Of a stretch of DNA of 16,327 bases, positions 14,986 to 16,327 are shown in pieces. Where the stretch lies: NCBI GenBank assembly GCA_041744735.1, contig JBGTKH010000549.1:1-16327 (forward strand). The letters run 5' to 3'. The DNA comes from JBGTKH01 sp041744735 (GTDB lineage: Bacteria > Planctomycetota > Planctomycetia > Pirellulales > Pirellulaceae). The translations under genes were made by a program, and so were the position numbers. The notes under the pieces are model-generated. The model ran no database searches, was not told where the DNA came from, and saw only the letters and a list, made by a program, of their open reading frames with translations. The stretch's first letter is position 1; each line of letters starts with the position of its first letter.

Positions 14986-15056
14986 GTAGCCGAACTTGTG
15001 AGAGTTCGGATTTCGTAGACTTCGCAAGGCGGCCGAAGTCTCACGACTTCGGCTAC
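14986..15056. repeat. Inverted-arm palindromic repeat (REPIN-like), element 2
   Basis: Two 24-nt arms, 14986-15009 and 15033-15056, are reverse complements at 21 of 24 positions, separated by 23 nt. The outer ends are GTAGCC and GGCTAC, as in element 1. Each arm is its own hairpin with a 7-bp stem and 6-nt loop: CCGAACT/AGTTCGG in the left arm and CCGAAGT/ACTTCGG in the right. Two of the three differences between arms are a compensated pair, so both hairpins are kept. It fills most of the 105-bp gap between the second feoA and feoB. Confidence 0.85.
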
Positions 15057-15077
15057 GTCGCGTGTTTGACTCGCTCG

Positions 15078-15305
15078 TTACAGCCGTTCGACTTCAATGC
15101 GCGCTGCTTCGGTCTTGCGGACACTGAGCCGATAACCCCGCAGTTCCAATTCCAGCGGATCGCCCAGCGGCGCGGTGCCGATCAGCGTGAACTCGACGCC
15201 CGGCGTCAGTCCCATCTCGAGCAAACGGATGCTGATGTCGTCGTCGCCTTCGATCTTCAAGACGCGGCCGTGCGAGCCAACCTTCAATTGAGCCAACGTG
15301 GTCAC
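15078..15305 (-). CDS. feoA: FeoA-domain protein (second copy)
   Basis: A 75-aa SH3-like FeoA protein that assists FeoB at the cytoplasmic face. The family pattern is clear: LAQLKVGSHGRVLKIEGDD, IRLLEMGLTPGVEFTLI, then PLGDPLELELRGYRLSVRKTEAARIEV. I chose GTG 15305 because it overlaps the stop of the upstream feoA (GTGA) and has GGAGAG 5 nt upstream. A TTG at 15323 in the same frame would overlap the upstream gene further. Its sequence differs strongly from the other copy, so it is not a recent duplication. It is separated from feoB by the repeat at 14986-15056. Confidence 0.93.
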   Translation of the reverse strand: MTTLAQLKVGSHGRVLKIEGDDDISIRLLEMGLTPGVEFTLIGTAPLGDPLELELRGYRLSVRKTEAARIEVERL

Positions 15306-15538
15306 GCGAACTCTCCGGGACAAACCAACACGTTAAACACGTCGCACTCGCGGAAGCAAAGTTTGCTGCCCGACAATCGAATGATGCACGGGCTGCCCGA
15401 TTGCACCATCTGAATCGTGACCCCACTGCGCAGCCCCATCTCTTCCAGCCGTTGCACTTCGTCAGGCTGGCCGACGAGCTCGCGGATCTCAGCCGTCTGG
15501 CCGGGAGCCAAGTACTTCAGTGGAATCAGGTCGTGCAT
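15302..15538 (-). CDS. feoA: FeoA-domain protein (first copy)
   Basis: A 78-aa FeoA protein and the first gene of the ferrous-iron operon. It starts MHDLIPLKYLAPGQTAEIRE, followed by VQRLEEMGLRSGVTIQMVQ and SPCIIRLSGSKLCFRECDVFNVLV, the three conserved blocks of the SH3-like fold. It carries cysteines (SPC, LCFRECD, LVC) that the second copy lacks. ATG 15538 has a modest AGGA about 9 nt upstream. The stop is shared with the start of the second copy (GTGA overlap), so translation is coupled. A Fur-box-like palindrome lies 31 bp upstream of the start codon, consistent with iron repression of the operon. Confidence 0.93.
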   Translation of the reverse strand: MHDLIPLKYLAPGQTAEIRELVGQPDEVQRLEEMGLRSGVTIQMVQSGSPCIIRLSGSKLCFRECDVFNVLVCPGEFA

Positions 15539-15569
15539 TGCGTGCGTCCTGGAGATTCGCAGCGACTGG

Positions 15570-15588
15570 AATGAGACAGAGTCTCATT
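15570..15588. promoter_or_regulatory. Fur-box-like palindrome upstream of feoA
   Basis: AATGAGACAGAGTCTCATT: 8-bp arms AATGAGAC/GTCTCATT around a 3-nt centre, 19 bp in all, the same length as a classical Fur box and sharing its AATGA-like ends. It stands 31 bp upstream of the first feoA start, where binding would block transcription of the iron-uptake operon. That Fur or a DtxR-like regulator binds here is inferred from position and form. No -35/-10 pair around it is clear enough to call. Confidence 0.6.
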
Positions 15589-15666
15589 AAAGTCTGAATG
15601 ATAAGCTCTGCCGGTCCGCTTAGCAACCGCCCTAGCCCCTTAGCGCGAGCACGGCTTTCACCGCCG

Positions 15667-16327
15667 CTAACCGTGTGCTACTCCAGCCGCTGGGCGCTTT
15701 TCTAGGCTTGTTGCCGGGTACCGCTTGCTCAGCCAATCCAATTGGTCGCGCTGTGGAAATTCCTCATACCAACCTTTGCGGCCCAGATTCAGCAGGCTCT
15801 GAAAATATTCCTCGAACATCAGCACGATGCGGTCCAGGGAGAAATTGTCGACGATCCACTGGCGGCAGACGGCGGGGTCGAGGCGGTGGATGTTACGGGC
15901 GGCCCATTCGAATTGCTCCATCGTGCGGCAGCGATAGCCGGTCACGCCGTGCAGGACCGTCTCCGTGAAACCGCCCCAGTCGGTACAGATCACCGGCGTG
16001 CCGCTGATCTGCGCTTCCAACGCGACGTTTCCGAACGGCTCGACATACTGCGTGGGGCAGAGAAACGCAGCCGCTTCGGCCATCAGCTTCCGCCGGCCCT
16101 CGATGTCCACCGGCGGCACGTAAGTGGCGTGCGGATTGTCTTTCAGGAATCGCGCGGGGTCGCCTTGCCCCACGATCTTGATCGGTCGCCCCACGCGCCG
16201 CGCCACGTCGATGGCGGTGGCCACTCCCTTGTCGTCGTTCAGCCGGCCCATGAATAGAAAATAGTCCTGCTTGTCCTGCGGCCGGAAGTCGAACATGTCC
16301 GGATCGAAGCAGTTGGGGATCACCACG
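15667..16327 (-). CDS. Glycosyltransferase, GT4 family (C-terminal part; 5' end outside window)
   Basis: About 219 residues of the C-terminal half of a GT-B fold glycosyltransferase; the N-terminal acceptor-binding half lies beyond the window. Visible are the interdomain VIPNCFDPDMF, the start of the second Rossmann domain (YFLFMGRLNDDKG), KIVGQGD, and the donor-binding motif EPFGNVALE (the E-x7-E signature of GT4 retaining enzymes) followed by GTPVICTDWGGFTETV. It would transfer a sugar from a nucleotide donor to an unknown acceptor in glycan or cell-surface synthesis. The last residues (LEKRPAAGVAHG) are not conserved in the family. It is on the same strand as the feo operon but upstream of it; the 128-bp gap and the Fur-like site indicate separate transcription. 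Confidence 0.88.
   Translation of the reverse strand, partial: VVIPNCFDPDMFDFRPQDKQDYFLFMGRLNDDKGVATAIDVARRVGRPIKIVGQGDPARFLKDNPHATYVPPVDIEGRRKLMAEAAAFLCPTQYVEPFGNVALEAQISGTPVICTDWGGFTETVLHGVTGYRCRTMEQFEWAARNIHRLDPAVCRQWIVDNFSLDRIVLMFEEYFQSLLNLGRKGWYEEFPQRDQLDWLSKRYPATSLEKRPAAGVAHG

Noticed and set aside
14505..15413. 302-aa open frame on the + strand across feoB, the repeat and feoA
   Set aside because: Antisense to three supported features at once and without motif.

Overview
The window reads as chromosomal DNA of a planctomycete, most likely of the Pirellulales group. The evidence is a very large secreted protein of the Pirellula/Verrucomicrobium type (beta-propeller 'membrane-bound dehydrogenase' half plus a C-terminal CxxCH haem domain), a secreted DUF1573 protein, a lipoprotein joining thioredoxin, NHL and DsbD-N-like parts, GC-rich codon use and frequent weak or absent Shine-Dalgarno sequences. 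This placement is an inference from protein families; there is no rRNA in the window.

Layout. (1) 69-2397, + strand: a translation cluster of ribosomal protein L31 (rpmE), release factor 1 (prfA) and the methyltransferase that modifies its GGQ loop (prmC). (2) 2430-2495: a hairpin-rich intergenic repeat made of two inverted arms. (3) 2525-6395, + strand: a small uncharacterised protein, then the 1171-residue secreted cytochrome-like protein. (4) 6442-7584: a decayed region. It holds an antitoxin-like gene overlapping a PIN toxin that has lost its C-terminal part, then the remains of a second toxin-antitoxin pair (in-frame stop in the antitoxin, toxin reduced to its first ~23 codons), then another orphan coding fragment. 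(5) 7585-8486, - strand: two translationally coupled genes of unknown function, the upstream one perhaps 5'-truncated. (6) 8605-12325: a divergent pair, the NHLRC2-like redox lipoprotein (-) and the DUF1573 protein (+). Their 364-bp intergenic region holds a perfect 22-bp palindrome almost exactly midway between the two starts. (7) 12410-15538, - strand: a ferrous-iron uptake operon read as feoA, feoA, feoB and a small Cys-rich membrane protein. It has a Fur-box-like palindrome in front and a second inverted-arm repeat between feoA and feoB. (8) 15667 to the window end, - strand: the C-terminal part of a GT4-type glycosyltransferase, cut by the window edge.

How the genes work together. PrmC methylates the GGQ glutamine of PrfA, and the two genes are separated by 2 bp. 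FeoA proteins support the FeoB GTPase permease, and the small Cys-rich protein is a usual FeoB companion. The lipoprotein and the DUF1573 protein are both exported and cysteine-bearing, and they share one regulatory interval, which suggests (but does not prove) a common envelope redox or assembly role.

The most interesting signals are the two inverted-arm repeats, one of which carries compensatory base changes, the midpoint palindrome, the bacterial NHLRC2-like architecture, and the layered decay of two toxin-antitoxin modules. I see no CRISPR array, tRNA, rRNA, transposase or complete mobile element.
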